DNA of 34,012 nucleotides, taken from assembly GCA_015067665.1 (NCBI GenBank), contig SVLZ01000017.1, positions 1-34,012 of the forward strand, read 5' to 3'. The notes beneath the pieces were generated by a model. That model was given only the letters and a program-made list of their open reading frames with translations, ran no database searches and was not told the DNA's origin. Each line of letters begins with the position of its first letter. The stretch's first letter is position 1. This DNA comes from Oscillospiraceae bacterium (GTDB taxonomy: Bacteria > Bacillota > Clostridia > Oscillospirales > Oscillospiraceae). Position numbers and translations under genes: made by a program. This document shows positions 8,447 through 15,918 of the stretch, in pieces.

Positions 8447-8484
8447 AAAAAAGGCGATGAGGGGTTGCTCTTGTCGCCTTTTTT
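8447..8484 (+). terminator. Terminator of the hrcA-dnaJ operon
   Basis: Stem AAAAAAGGCGA / TCGCCTTTTTT with a 16-nt loop, starting a few bases after the dnaJ stop. Confidence 0.85.
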
Positions 8485-8494
8485 GTGTTATGAT
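8465..8494 (+). promoter_or_regulatory. Possible promoter of the dCMP deaminase gene
   Basis: TTGCTC (8465-8470), 18-bp spacer, TATGAT (8489-8494), overlapping the dnaJ terminator stem. The -35 box is weak. Confidence 0.4.
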
Positions 8495-8529
8495 AGGTTA
8501 CAGAATTTTTAAGGCTTGGAGGTCACCCT

Positions 8530-9021
8530 ATGAAGAGAACAGATTATATCAGCTGGGACGAATATTTTATGGGCATTGCCATGCTGGCGGCAAAGCGCAG
8601 TAAAGATCCCGGTACGCAGGTGGGTGCTTGCATTGTCTCTCAGGACAATATTATTATCTCCACAGGCTATAACGGTATGCCCAAGGGCTGTTCTGACGAT
8701 GAGTTTCCTTGGGAACGAACCGGAGAGGATACCAAATATCCCTATGTGGTCCACGCAGAGCTCAATGCAATTTTGAATGCAAACGGGCGTGATCTGCGGG
8801 GCAGTAAGCTGTATGTTGCCCTGTTTCCCTGCAATGAGTGCGCAAAAGCGATCATTCAAAGCGGTGTTCGGGAGGTTTTCTATCTTTCTGATAAATATGC
8901 CGATACCCCCGCGACCATTGCCTCCAAGCGGATGTTCGCGGCTGCCGGCGTGAAATATACCCAGCTTCGCACGAACGTAAAGACCATTACTTTGGATTTT
9001 ACCCCGGAAGAAGAAAAATAA
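8530..9021 (+). CDS. Deoxycytidylate (dCMP) deaminase, ComEB-like
   Basis: 163 aa, usual length. Zinc-dependent deamination of dCMP to dUMP, feeding dTMP synthesis. The zinc site is complete: H75-A-E77 and P100-C101-N-E-C104. The N-terminal SWDEYFMGIAMLAAKRSKDPGTQVG and GYNGMPKG are typical of the dCMP deaminase branch rather than tRNA or cytosine deaminases. GGAGG lies seven bases upstream of the ATG. B. subtilis carries the homologue as comEB in the competence operon; here it stands alone, so only the metabolic role is inferred. Confidence 0.92.
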   Translation: MKRTDYISWDEYFMGIAMLAAKRSKDPGTQVGACIVSQDNIIISTGYNGMPKGCSDDEFPWERTGEDTKYPYVVHAELNAILNANGRDLRGSKLYVALFPCNECAKAIIQSGVREVFYLSDKYADTPATIASKRMFAAAGVKYTQLRTNVKTITLDFTPEEEK

Positions 9022-9023
9022 AG

Positions 9024-9208
9024 CGTGGGAGGGGCAGCCTCCAATGCTATTAAGTAGAGATTTATTGTCCTTCCGAGCCAGTGCGCACACTGGCGTGGGA
9101 ATCTATGGGATTGCTTTCCTTCTTGAGATTGCCACACCAGTGACATCTGTCACTGGTTCGCAATGACAATGTACTTAGTGGCAATGGAGGGGCGACCCTC
9201 CCTTTTTT
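9024..9208. repeat. Nested palindromic repeats
   Basis: Outer arms: 9026-9058 (GGAGGGGCAGCCTCCAATG..TAAGTA) pair with 9172-9202 (TACTTAGTGGCAATGGAGG..CCTCCC). Inside is a second element, 9064-9170, with about 20-bp terminal inverted repeats (ATTGTCCTTCCGAGCCAGTG against the complement of CACTGGTTCGCAATGACAAT) and two small hairpins. The inner element is related to 27013-27103. Confidence 0.75.
9186..9208 (+). terminator. Terminator before the radical SAM gene
   Basis: GGAGGG-GCGA-CCCTCC followed by CTTTTTT. It ends the dCMP deaminase unit and is built from the right arm of the outer repeat. Confidence 0.7.
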
Positions 9209-9219
9209 GTGAGGATATT

Positions 9220-10077
9220 ATGGATTACAAAAACTGTACCCTTTGCCCCCGACAGTGCGGTGTGAACAGAACCACGGGCGAGACCGGCTTTTGCGGCTGC
9301 CCGGATGCTGCGCTGGTGGCAAAAACGATGCTCCATAAATGGGAAGAGCCGGTGCTGGCGGGCAGTGGCGGCAGCGGTGCCATCTTCTTTGGCGGCTGTA
9401 CATTAGGCTGCAAATACTGCCAAAACCGGGCGATTAGCCACAAACCCACAGGAAAATCGATGGACAGCGAAGCGTTGCGTGGGGAAATGGAAAAGCTCAT
9501 CGCGCAAGGGGCGGAAAATATCGATCTTGTGACCCCAACCCAATATTTGCCTACGATCATTCCTGCTCTTTCTCCTAAACTCCCGGTGCCGGTGGTCTAT
9601 AACTGCGGTGGTTATGAACGAGTAGAGACCATCCGTGCCCTTTCGGGGTTGGTGGATATCTACCTTCCGGATATGAAATATGCGGATAATTCCTTGGCTT
9701 TACAGCTTTCCGGCGCTGCCGACTACGCAGAAACCGCACTTTCTGCCATCCGGGAAATGGTAAATCAAGTAGGACCGGTGACATTTTGCGGAGAAAAGAT
9801 GGTGCGCGGTGTGATCGTCCGCCATTTGATTTTGCCCGGACAAGTGGAAAATTCTCTGAAGGTATTGGATTTATTGGGCGAAAAGTTCGCACCAGGGGAG
9901 ATCCTTGTCAGCCTGATGCGTCAGTATACGCCTATGGGCGGTCTGCCTGCGCCTTATGACCGGCAGATTACGCAGGAGGAATACGATGCAGTCCTTAGCT
10001 GGATGTATTTGAATGACTTGCGGGGCTTTACGCAGGAAGCGTCCTCTGCTACGGAAGCTTTTATCCCGGATTTTTAA
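9220..10077 (+). CDS. Radical SAM protein, PflX / pyruvate formate-lyase-activating-like family
   Basis: 285 aa. The radical SAM motif C60-TLG-C64-KY-C67 binds the 4Fe-4S cluster that cleaves S-adenosylmethionine. An N-terminal Cys-rich block (C6, C9, C13, C25, C27 in CTLCPRQCGVNRTTGETGFCGC) is characteristic of the PflX subgroup and may hold a second cluster. The substrate of this subgroup is not firmly known. The start is the ATG at 9220 with GAGG five bases upstream; a longer frame from 9163 would start inside a repeat and terminator. No glycyl-radical enzyme is adjacent, so pyruvate formate-lyase activation cannot be claimed. Confidence 0.88.
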   Translation: MDYKNCTLCPRQCGVNRTTGETGFCGCPDAALVAKTMLHKWEEPVLAGSGGSGAIFFGGCTLGCKYCQNRAISHKPTGKSMDSEALRGEMEKLIAQGAENIDLVTPTQYLPTIIPALSPKLPVPVVYNCGGYERVETIRALSGLVDIYLPDMKYADNSLALQLSGAADYAETALSAIREMVNQVGPVTFCGEKMVRGVIVRHLILPGQVENSLKVLDLLGEKFAPGEILVSLMRQYTPMGGLPAPYDRQITQEEYDAVLSWMYLNDLRGFTQEASSATEAFIPDF

Positions 10078-10104
10078 CATACTGGGAAGGATTCTCTCAT
10101 AATC
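10077..10104 (+). promoter_or_regulatory. Possible forespore (sigma-F/G-like) promoter of the D,D-carboxypeptidase gene
   Basis: ACATA (10077-10081), 16 bp, CATAATC (10098-10104). This resembles the GMATR / CATNNTA boxes of sigma-G. No sigma-A promoter is obvious in the 58-bp gap. Weak evidence alone. Confidence 0.3.
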
Positions 10105-10135
10105 TGTGGTAGAAAGACCGCAGGAGGGGATCACT

Positions 10136-11284
10136 ATGAAAAAACTAAGTGTAATTTTGGCGGTGCTTTTGTTTGTGGGGATGCTGCCCACAAATGTAAG
10201 TGCCGCCACAAATTTACAGGTGAAGGCAAAAAGCGCGCTGCTCATGGATGTAGAAACCGGCACGGTGCTCTATGAGCAGAACGCCCACGAGGCGCTCCAT
10301 CCGGCAAGCGTTACGAAGATTATGACTATGCTGCTGATTATGGAGGCCATCGACAGCGGCAGGATCGGATGGAATGATATGGTCACCGCCTCGGAAGCGG
10401 CGGCAGCCAAGGGCGGCAGTCAGATTTATCTCAAGGTGGGAGAGCAGATGTCGGTTTCCGATATGCTCAAATCCATAGCCGTCTCCTCTGCCAACGACTG
10501 TGCCTGCGCTATGGCGGAGCATTTATACGGCAGTGAAAGCGCTTTTGTGGACAAAATGAACGCCCGGGCGGCAGAATTGGGGATGCAGGACACCCATTTT
10601 GTCAACTGTACCGGTCTCGACGATGCCCAGGATGCGGAAAGCCACAAAACCTCTGCCCACGATATTGCCCTTATGAGCCGGGAACTGATGAAAAATCATC
10701 CGGATATTAAGAAATATACCACCATTTGGATGGATACTGTCCGGGACGGTACTTTCGGGCTTTCCAATACCAACAAAATGGTGCGGTTTTATAACGGCTG
10801 TACAGGGCTCAAAACCGGGTTTACCGCCAAGGCAGGATATTGCCTTTCTGCTACGGCCCAGCGGGACGGAATGGAGCTGATTGCCGTAGTAATGGGCGCG
10901 GAAAGCTCGCAGGATCGGTTTGCAGGCTGCAAGCAGTTGCTGGATTACGGTTTTTCCAATTATGCGCTGATCCGTCCGGAGATACCAAACGCCACCGTGC
11001 CGGTGCGGTTGGGAGCTGAAAAAGAGATTCGCGCGATTCCCGCACAGGAAGGCGCACTGCTCATTGATAAGAGCCAAAAAGCTATGGTAAGCACGCAGAT
11101 TGAACTTGTGGATATGGTGGACGCCCCGGTAGGGAAGGGACAAAGGCTGGGTACCCTGACCTTGAAGGCAGGGGAGCAGGTATTATCTCAAATTCCGATG
11201 CTTGCGGAAAAAGGAGTGCCACGACTGACTTGGGGCGAGATTTTTTTGAAGATACTGCAAAGCGTGGCCTTCAAAACGGAATAA
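10136..11284 (+). CDS. D-alanyl-D-alanine carboxypeptidase (DacF/DacB-type PBP, peptidase S11)
   Basis: 382 aa. Trims the terminal D-Ala from peptidoglycan stem peptides and so limits cross-linking. A signal peptide (MKKLSVILAVLLFVGMLPTN, cleavage near VSA-A at 23) is followed by the S11 domain with all three active-site motifs: S58-VTK61, S118-A-N120 and K226-TG. Then comes a beta-rich PBP5-type C-terminal domain (about 270-360) and an end helix (WGEIFLKILQSVAF) that could anchor in the membrane. The ATG at 10136 has AGGAGGGG eight bases upstream. The closest named proteins are DacF and DacB, both sporulation-linked in B. subtilis, so a role in spore cortex is plausible but not proven. Confidence 0.92.
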   Translation: MKKLSVILAVLLFVGMLPTNVSAATNLQVKAKSALLMDVETGTVLYEQNAHEALHPASVTKIMTMLLIMEAIDSGRIGWNDMVTASEAAAAKGGSQIYLKVGEQMSVSDMLKSIAVSSANDCACAMAEHLYGSESAFVDKMNARAAELGMQDTHFVNCTGLDDAQDAESHKTSAHDIALMSRELMKNHPDIKKYTTIWMDTVRDGTFGLSNTNKMVRFYNGCTGLKTGFTAKAGYCLSATAQRDGMELIAVVMGAESSQDRFAGCKQLLDYGFSNYALIRPEIPNATVPVRLGAEKEIRAIPAQEGALLIDKSQKAMVSTQIELVDMVDAPVGKGQRLGTLTLKAGEQVLSQIPMLAEKGVPRLTWGEIFLKILQSVAFKTE

Positions 11285-11285
11285 A

Positions 11286-11422
11286 AAGCCTCCCTCTGAT
11301 GAGAGAGGTGGGTCGGCGTGAGCCGACTCGGAGGGAGAGAATATAAGCTTCTGCTTTCTCTCCCTCAGTCTTTTTGCTTCGCAAAAATCCAGCCCCCTCG
11401 TCAGAGGGGGCCTTGCGGCTGT
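11286..11422. repeat. Large nested palindromic repeat between dacF-like gene and queT
   Basis: Two arms are imperfect reverse complements: left 11288-11345 (CCTCCCTCTGATGAG..CGGAGGGAGAGAA) and right 11354-11422 (TTTCTCTCCCTCAGTC..CTCGTCAGAGGGGGCC). Each arm has its own small hairpin (GTCGGCGTGAGCCGAC; TTTTTGCTTCGCAAAAA). No ORF. Both flanking genes converge on it, and it may serve as their terminator. Confidence 0.75.
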
Positions 11423-11430
11423 AGGTATAA

Positions 11431-11928
11431 TCAGACAGTAAACCGCGCTGCGTGTGGTTTTAGGGCAAAGTATAGTGCAGTACCCAAAGTAAGCAGCACA
11501 GCGGCTTCGCCAATGGCTACGTACAGCGCATTGATCCAAAAGCCCCCGCCAATATATAAATTTAACTCCCAACCTATGAGAATGGCATTAAACAGTGCCG
11601 GCATCAGTAGGGAAAGGAGGGGAAGTCCTTTCAGCTTTATATTTCGCAAAAAATACATACCGGTCGTGGCAAGAAAAGTAGCAAGGGTGCCGACGATCGG
11701 GTCTAAGGGCAGCGCCACGGTGTAGCTTAAGTTATACAGAAAGCAGCCGACAGACAAACCGGGAATGGCAGCGGGGAAGAAAAGCGCCAGTACACAAAGG
11801 GCTTCCGATGCCCGGAACTGGATGACAAAGGATGTGGAGTTTGGAAAAATAAAATTTTGCAGATAGGTCAGGACCACATAAGCGGCGGCAAGCAGTGCGC
11901 CACGGGTTAGATTTTTTGTTTTTTGCAT
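11431..11928 (-). CDS. queT: QueT family queuosine-precursor transporter (ECF S component)
   Basis: 165 aa, all hydrophobic with about five or six membrane segments. The start (LTRGALLAAAYVVLTYLQN) and IQFRASEALCVLALFFPAAIPGL match QueT, the substrate-binding subunit of an energy-coupling-factor importer for preQ1 or preQ0. The start is the ATG at 11928, the first after the riboswitch and terminator; a frame continuing to 12108 only reads through the leader. The shared ECF ATPases and EcfT are not in the window. The preQ1 riboswitch upstream independently supports the substrate. Confidence 0.92.
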   Translation of the reverse strand: MQKTKNLTRGALLAAAYVVLTYLQNFIFPNSTSFVIQFRASEALCVLALFFPAAIPGLSVGCFLYNLSYTVALPLDPIVGTLATFLATTGMYFLRNIKLKGLPLLSLLMPALFNAILIGWELNLYIGGGFWINALYVAIGEAAVLLTLGTALYFALKPHAARFTV

Positions 11929-11936
11929 AATCAAAT

Positions 11937-11959
11937 AAAAATGGGCGCAGAGCGCCCAT
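11937..11959 (-). terminator. Riboswitch expression-platform terminator of queT
   Basis: On the minus strand ATGGGCGC-TCT-GCGCCCAT followed by a T-tract, directly before the queT start. It is placed to stop transcription when preQ1 is bound. Confidence 0.85.
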
Positions 11960-11965
11960 CGATTT

Positions 11966-12007
11966 TCCTTAGTTTTATTTACCGACAGGATGGTTACGAA
12001 CTGTCCT
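11966..12007 (-). ncRNA. preQ1-I riboswitch aptamer
   Basis: Minus strand: a short stem GACAG / CTGTC closes a loop with TTCGTAACC, followed by an A-rich tail ending AAAACTAAGGA (11976-11966). This is the pattern of the class I preQ1 aptamer, whose tail folds back into the loop as a pseudoknot. It lies between a strong promoter and a terminator and controls queT. The class is established; identification is by pattern, not by covariance search. Confidence 0.85.
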
Positions 12008-12021
12008 ATAAAGTTAGTGCG

Positions 12022-12050
12022 ATTATATCGGATAAACGCAAAAATGTCAA
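12022..12050 (-). promoter_or_regulatory. Consensus sigma-A promoter of queT
   Basis: Minus strand TTGACA (12050-12045), 17-bp spacer, TATAAT (12027-12022): a perfect consensus match. Confidence 0.92.
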
Positions 12051-12063
12051 GCTTGGAAAAATG

Positions 12064-12092
12064 TTGACACCCTTGTCGAAATAAGGTAAAAT
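12064..12092 (+). promoter_or_regulatory. Sigma-A promoter of the SPFH gene
   Basis: TTGACA (12064-12069), 17-bp spacer, TAAAAT (12087-12092). Its -35 box is only 13 bp from the divergent queT -35 box. Confidence 0.85.
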
Positions 12093-12137
12093 AAATTTGC
12101 AAACGCACAAATTCATTTATGTAAAGGAGAAAGGAAT

Positions 12138-13082
12138 ATGTGGCTTATCATTATTTTGATCATCCTGTTGGTGATCGCGATCTCTTGTATCCGGGTCGTA
12201 CCCCATACGGAGAGCTATGTCATTGAGCGGCTTGGTAAATTCCACGCAATTTGGGAAGCGGGTCTGCACTTCCTTCTTCCTTTTGGAATTGACCGGGTGG
12301 TTGCCCGGGCGACCACAAAGGAGAAGGTGCTCGATACCCCGCCGCAGTCTGTGATCACCAGCGATAATGTACCGCTGACTATTGATGCAGTGGTTTATCA
12401 CAAGACTTTCGATCCTAAGCTCTACGCTTACGGCGCCGCAAATCCCGTGGAAGCCCTCGCAAATCTGACCACCACCACGCTGCGTAACATCGTCGGTGAG
12501 CTTACTCTGGACGAATCTCTTACCTCCCGTGACTCTATCAATGCCAAGATGACGGAAAATCTGGACAGAGCTACGGACGAATGGGGTATTCGCGTTACCC
12601 GTGTGGAAATTCGAAATATCACGCCTTCTGCGGATATCCGTGAATCTATGGAAAAGCAGATGAAGGCAGAACGTGCAAGACGAGAGACCCTTTTGGAGGC
12701 GGAAGGCCACAAGCAGGCAGTTATTACCCGGGCAGAGGGTGACAAGCAGGCGATGGTTTTGGCTGCAGAGGGCGAACGGGATGCCCGCATTGCCCGGGCA
12801 GAAGGTGAAGCAAAGGCAGTTCTGTTGCAAAAGCAGGCAGAGGCAGACGGTCTGCGCGCCATTATGGCAGCCTGTCCTACCCCTGAGGTCATTGAGCTCA
12901 AGCGCTACGAGGCCCTTGTGGAGATGGCAAACGGCACAGCCTCCAAGCTGATCATTCCCACCGATACAGTGGAAATGGTAAAGAAAAACACCATCTTTAC
13001 AGAGACAACCGGTCTCGGCGACGATACTCCCGAAGCGCCCAAGCCGGAAAAGCCTGCAAAGAAGGATCCTTGCTGTGACTAA
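12138..13082 (+). CDS. SPFH/stomatin-like (QmcA/paraslipin family) membrane protein
   Basis: 314 aa. An N-terminal membrane anchor (MWLIIILIILLVIAISCI) is followed by a band-7/SPFH domain (about 20-190: VPHTESYVIERLGKFHAIWEAGLHF and TITSDNVPLTIDAVVYH-like core) and a long Glu/Ala-rich coiled coil with repeated AEGxxxA units (about 185-245). The C-terminal tail is Pro/Lys-rich and ends DPCCD. Such proteins oligomerise into cages or scaffolds in the membrane and often associate with membrane proteases. The NfeD-type partner often encoded next to them is absent. AAAGGAG precedes the ATG. Single-gene unit with a strong terminator. Confidence 0.9.
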   Translation: MWLIIILIILLVIAISCIRVVPHTESYVIERLGKFHAIWEAGLHFLLPFGIDRVVARATTKEKVLDTPPQSVITSDNVPLTIDAVVYHKTFDPKLYAYGAANPVEALANLTTTTLRNIVGELTLDESLTSRDSINAKMTENLDRATDEWGIRVTRVEIRNITPSADIRESMEKQMKAERARRETLLEAEGHKQAVITRAEGDKQAMVLAAEGERDARIARAEGEAKAVLLQKQAEADGLRAIMAACPTPEVIELKRYEALVEMANGTASKLIIPTDTVEMVKKNTIFTETTGLGDDTPEAPKPEKPAKKDPCCD

Positions 13083-13092
13083 ATACATAAGT

Positions 13093-13120
13093 AAATGCCC
13101 AGCCGATCGGCTGGGCATTT
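13093..13120. terminator. Bidirectional terminator between the SPFH gene and jag
   Basis: Stem AAATGCCCAGCC / GGCTGGGCATTT around GATC. Palindromic and placed between convergent genes, so it can end both. Confidence 0.88.
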
Positions 13121-13126
13121 TATTAC

Positions 13127-13984
13127 TTAGCGGACATACTCGATGACGACACGGCGGTTGGGCTCGGTACCCACAGAGTAAGTGGTGATCCGGTCCATAT
13201 CCTGCAGTGCAGCGTGGATCAAATGACGCTCGTAAGCGTTCATAGGCTCCAGTGTAGTGCGGCGGTGGGCCTTGAGCACCTGCTGCGCCTTCTTCTGGGC
13301 GTAGCGGCGGAGGGATTCCTCCCGCTTCTGACGGTACTGCTCTGCATCCACATTGATGCGGATGTGACCGCTGATGCCGCGGTTAATGGAGTAGTTGGCA
13401 AGATGCTGAATGGCATCCAGGGTGTCGCCCCGGCGACCGATCAGGAAGCCGAGATCTTCACCTACAAGATCAACGTTATAGGTGTCGTTTTCTGCCTTTT
13501 CAGCGTGGGGGACAGCGGTAGAACCCATATGCTCTAAAAGTCCCTTAATAAAGGTTTCGATCTTCTCCTCAGTGCTGCCGACTTCTGCAGGAGCGTAGGT
13601 CTTAGGCGCTTTGGGGGCTTCCTTCTTGGGAGCGGGCTTCTCAGCCTTGGGCGCTTCCTTCTTGGGTGCAGGCTTTTCTGCCTTGGGTGCCTCTGCTTTG
13701 GGAGCGGCAGGCTTGGGTTCTTCCGGTTTGGGTGCAATATATGTGGGCTTGGGTTTGCTCCGGGAAGCAGAGGTCAGTGCGCTCTTGGGTGCCTCGGGAG
13801 CTGCATCCGGTGCCTCATAAGTAACCTGCACACGGGCAGGTGTGGCACCGAAGCCTAAGAAGCCGGGCTTTGCCTGAGACAGAACCTGAACGGAAACGCT
13901 GTCCCGGTCCAAACCCAGCTGCTGGAGCGCAGCTTCGATAGCAAGATCAATGGTCTTGCCGGTGGTAATAATCGTCTTTTCCAT
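13127..13984 (-). CDS. jag: RNA-binding protein Jag/KhpB
   Basis: 285 aa. Jag_N domain (1-56, with KPGFLGFGATPARV), then a long Ala/Pro/Lys linker (57-135) in which the 12-residue unit APKAEKPAPKKE is directly repeated (99-110, 111-122), a KH domain with GRRG loop at 183-186, and an R3H domain with R253-x3-H257. KhpB partners KhpA to bind many RNAs and affects cell elongation and sporulation. The ATG abuts the yidC stop with no spacer, and GGAGG sits in the yidC 3' end, so translation is coupled. Normally followed by mnmE; here it is the last gene of its operon. Confidence 0.95.
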   Translation of the reverse strand: MEKTIITTGKTIDLAIEAALQQLGLDRDSVSVQVLSQAKPGFLGFGATPARVQVTYEAPDAAPEAPKSALTSASRSKPKPTYIAPKPEEPKPAAPKAEAPKAEKPAPKKEAPKAEKPAPKKEAPKAPKTYAPAEVGSTEEKIETFIKGLLEHMGSTAVPHAEKAENDTYNVDLVGEDLGFLIGRRGDTLDAIQHLANYSINRGISGHIRINVDAEQYRQKREESLRRYAQKKAQQVLKAHRRTTLEPMNAYERHLIHAALQDMDRITTYSVGTEPNRRVVIEYVR

Positions 13985-15235
13985 TTATTCCTCCGTGTTA
14001 TTGACGCTGTATCGGTTGGGATCGTATGCCCGACCCTTACAGAAGGGACGGTCGGGGATGCCGGAAAGGGTCTTAGGTGTGGAGGGCTCGTCCTCTTCCA
14101 CATATTCGCCCTTACGGATGGCATATTCCCGCGCAGCAGCGGCCTTGGCAGCTTCTTTTTCCTTTTGCGCCTTTTGCTGCATTTTCTTTTTGCTGGTATT
14201 TTCGGTGATACCGTCAGGATTCGCAGCCCGGCGCTCAGCGCGGATGCGCTCCCTTTCTGCTTCCTCGGCCTCTTCCTGAAGCGCTTTGAGCCGGCGGGCG
14301 TGGTCTTCTTCGTCATAGCCCTTACGGTAGACCTTGGTGAGGATCACGTCAATGATGGTAGATACAATGCCCTGTACAACCCAGTAAACGCTAATGGCGG
14401 CAGGCATAGAGAAGCCGAATATCAGCGTCATAATGGGCATCATAAAGAGCATATACTTGCCGGTCTGGGCGGCATCGGACTGCTTTGCAGTTTCTTCGTC
14501 CTGCAGACCTTTTTCGTTGGTGACAACGGAACGGTTCATCTTCTGAGAGAGCCAGCTGGTGAACATCTGGCTGCCGGCAGAGATAACGGGCAGCAGGAAA
14601 GCACCGATATTTGCCCAAGTGAAGGCCTTCCACGCGAAGATATTGAAATCCGGGATCCGGGCAAGATTGATGCCAAGGAAATCGAATTTAACACCTTCTA
14701 AGGTTTGTGCGCTGAGATTCAGGCTTGCAAGTGCGTCCTTATATTGGGGGATGAGCGCAGCAGCGGTCATCTGGTCGTAATAGGCATTACCTGCAGTAAA
14801 AGTGCCTTCGGGGGCAGCGGCCTTGATGGCCTCGATGATTTGTGCAGTGACTTCTCTGCTTTCACCTAAAATATAGGTGATAGGTTCGCGGACAATCGTG
14901 TACAGGGGAATCAAGATCAGCAGAGGAACGAAGCTCCAAAGGCAGCCACCGGTGGGGCTGCAGTTTTCCTCCTTGTACAGAGCCTGAATGGCTTCCGCTT
15001 GCTTTTGGGGATCGTTTTCGTACTTTTTCCGCAGAGCTTGCACATAAGGGGACAGACGGGATGTCTGCATCATACCCTTTTTGCTCTTCGCGGAGAGAGG
15101 CAGCAAAACCAGCTTTACCAACAGGGTAAAGAGCATCAGTGCTACACCGTAGTTGTCTACAAGCTGGTAGAGGACACGCAGCAGGAAACCAAAAGGTACG
15201 TTAACGATGTCCGCAATATTGAATGCAAGAAACAT
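13985..15235 (-). CDS. yidC: Membrane protein insertase YidC (SpoIIIJ/OxaA family)
   Basis: 416 aa, longer than most Gram-positive YidC because of a tail. Five core membrane segments: about 14-48, 98-118, then three between 195 and 310, with the conserved cytosolic hairpin KSKKGMMQTSRLSPYVQALRK (50-70). There is no N-terminal lipobox. At the position where the family usually has the hydrophilic-groove Arg, this protein has Lys41 (LLVKLVLLPL), by eye. The C-terminal 110 residues are highly charged (Glu/Arg/Ala coiled coil), a ribosome-binding type of tail. It inserts proteins into the membrane alone or with SecYEG. Confidence 0.94.
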   Translation of the reverse strand: MFLAFNIADIVNVPFGFLLRVLYQLVDNYGVALMLFTLLVKLVLLPLSAKSKKGMMQTSRLSPYVQALRKKYENDPQKQAEAIQALYKEENCSPTGGCLWSFVPLLILIPLYTIVREPITYILGESREVTAQIIEAIKAAAPEGTFTAGNAYYDQMTAAALIPQYKDALASLNLSAQTLEGVKFDFLGINLARIPDFNIFAWKAFTWANIGAFLLPVISAGSQMFTSWLSQKMNRSVVTNEKGLQDEETAKQSDAAQTGKYMLFMMPIMTLIFGFSMPAAISVYWVVQGIVSTIIDVILTKVYRKGYDEEDHARRLKALQEEAEEAERERIRAERRAANPDGITENTSKKKMQQKAQKEKEAAKAAAAREYAIRKGEYVEEDEPSTPKTLSGIPDRPFCKGRAYDPNRYSVNNTEE

Positions 15236-15247
15236 TTATTTACCTCC

Positions 15248-15460
15248 TCAGGGTACGGGATCATAATGGTCGGCATTACTGAAGGGGTGGCAGCGAAGCA
15301 GTCGCTTTAGCGCCAAAAAACCGCCTTTTAAGGCCCCGTATTTGTTGATTGCCTCGTATGCGTATTGAGAACAGGTGGGTGTGAACCGACAGCTGGGAGG
15401 TGTATAGGGAGAGATGTGTTTCCGATAAAACTGAATGAATTTCAGCATCAGCTTTTTCAT
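15248..15460 (-). CDS. yidD: Membrane protein insertion efficiency factor YidD
   Basis: 70 aa, typical size. The signature [27 protein letters not shown] with three conserved Cys, followed by [20 protein letters not shown], is diagnostic. It lies between rnpA and yidC as in most bacteria; its ATG overlaps the rnpA stop by 4 bp (ATGA). It assists YidC-dependent insertion. The 12-nt gap to yidC implies one mRNA. Confidence 0.95.
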   Translation of the reverse strand: MKKLMLKFIQFYRKHISPYTPPSCRFTPTCSQYAYEAINKYGALKGGFLALKRLLRCHPFSNADHYDPVP

Positions 15461-15804
15461 TGCTGTGCCTCCGGACGCAGAATGCCCGCTTTTTCCGCGG
15501 CAGAAAGGTAAGCGACAGTAAGCTCCGCAAAGGAAGCATCCGTTGCCCGGGAACGGGCAACCACCACAATGTCGAAGCCGGGAAGAAAACGGTCTTCATT
15601 TATGCGATAAATTTCACGCAGGCGGCGGCGGACCCGGTTGCGTACCACAGCGCATCCCAGCTTTTTGCTGACGGTGATGCCAACGCGGTTCTGTTCCAGC
15701 CGATTTTTCCGGGCATAAAGCGCCAAAAAGCGGTTGGTACTTCCGGGTGTGCCGTAAAGACGGCGGAAAATATGATTCAGTTTCAGTGCGCTGGAGAATT
15801 TCAT
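15457..15804 (-). CDS. rnpA: Ribonuclease P protein component
   Basis: 115 aa. Protein subunit that helps the RNase P RNA cut 5' leaders off pre-tRNAs. The RNR signature is clear in [15 protein letters not shown], with [11 protein letters not shown] before it. The start chosen is the ATG at 15804 with GGGAG seven bases upstream; an in-frame ATG at 15819 lies in the preceding terminator tract and has no ribosome site. Second gene of the rpmH operon, after an attenuator-like hairpin that should lower its level relative to L34. Confidence 0.94.
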   Translation of the reverse strand: MKFSSALKLNHIFRRLYGTPGSTNRFLALYARKNRLEQNRVGITVSKKLGCAVVRNRVRRRLREIYRINEDRFLPGFDIVVVARSRATDASFAELTVAYLSAAEKAGILRPEAQQ

Positions 15805-15818
15805 AAGCGGATCTCCCA

Positions 15819-15854
15819 TAAAAAAGGGGCGGGGCGAATACCGGTTCGCCCCGC
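15819..15854 (-). terminator. Attenuator-like terminator between rpmH and rnpA
   Basis: Minus strand stem GCGGGGCGAA / TTCGCCCCGC with a CCGGTA loop, then CCCTTTTTT. It lies in the 114-nt rpmH-rnpA gap. Confidence 0.75.
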
Positions 15855-15918
15855 ACAGACTCCCATTTTCGCAATGAGCGATTATTTTTGCTGTGGCTCA
15901 GACCATAAAAGACTGAAC

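Noticed and set aside
9163-9219. Longer N-terminus for the radical SAM protein
   Set aside because: It would begin inside a repeat and run through the terminator; the ATG at 9220 has a good ribosome site and starts right before the conserved Cys block.
12117-13118. Antisense open frames opposite the SPFH gene
   Set aside because: Arginine/cysteine-rich shadows of the coding frame with no start signals; the sense gene has a promoter, ribosome site and recognisable domains.
13534-13820. Repetitive alternate-frame ORFs within jag (e.g. a GASFLGAGFSALGA repeat)
   Set aside because: The repetition comes from the Pro/Lys/Ala linker of Jag read in other frames or on the other strand.
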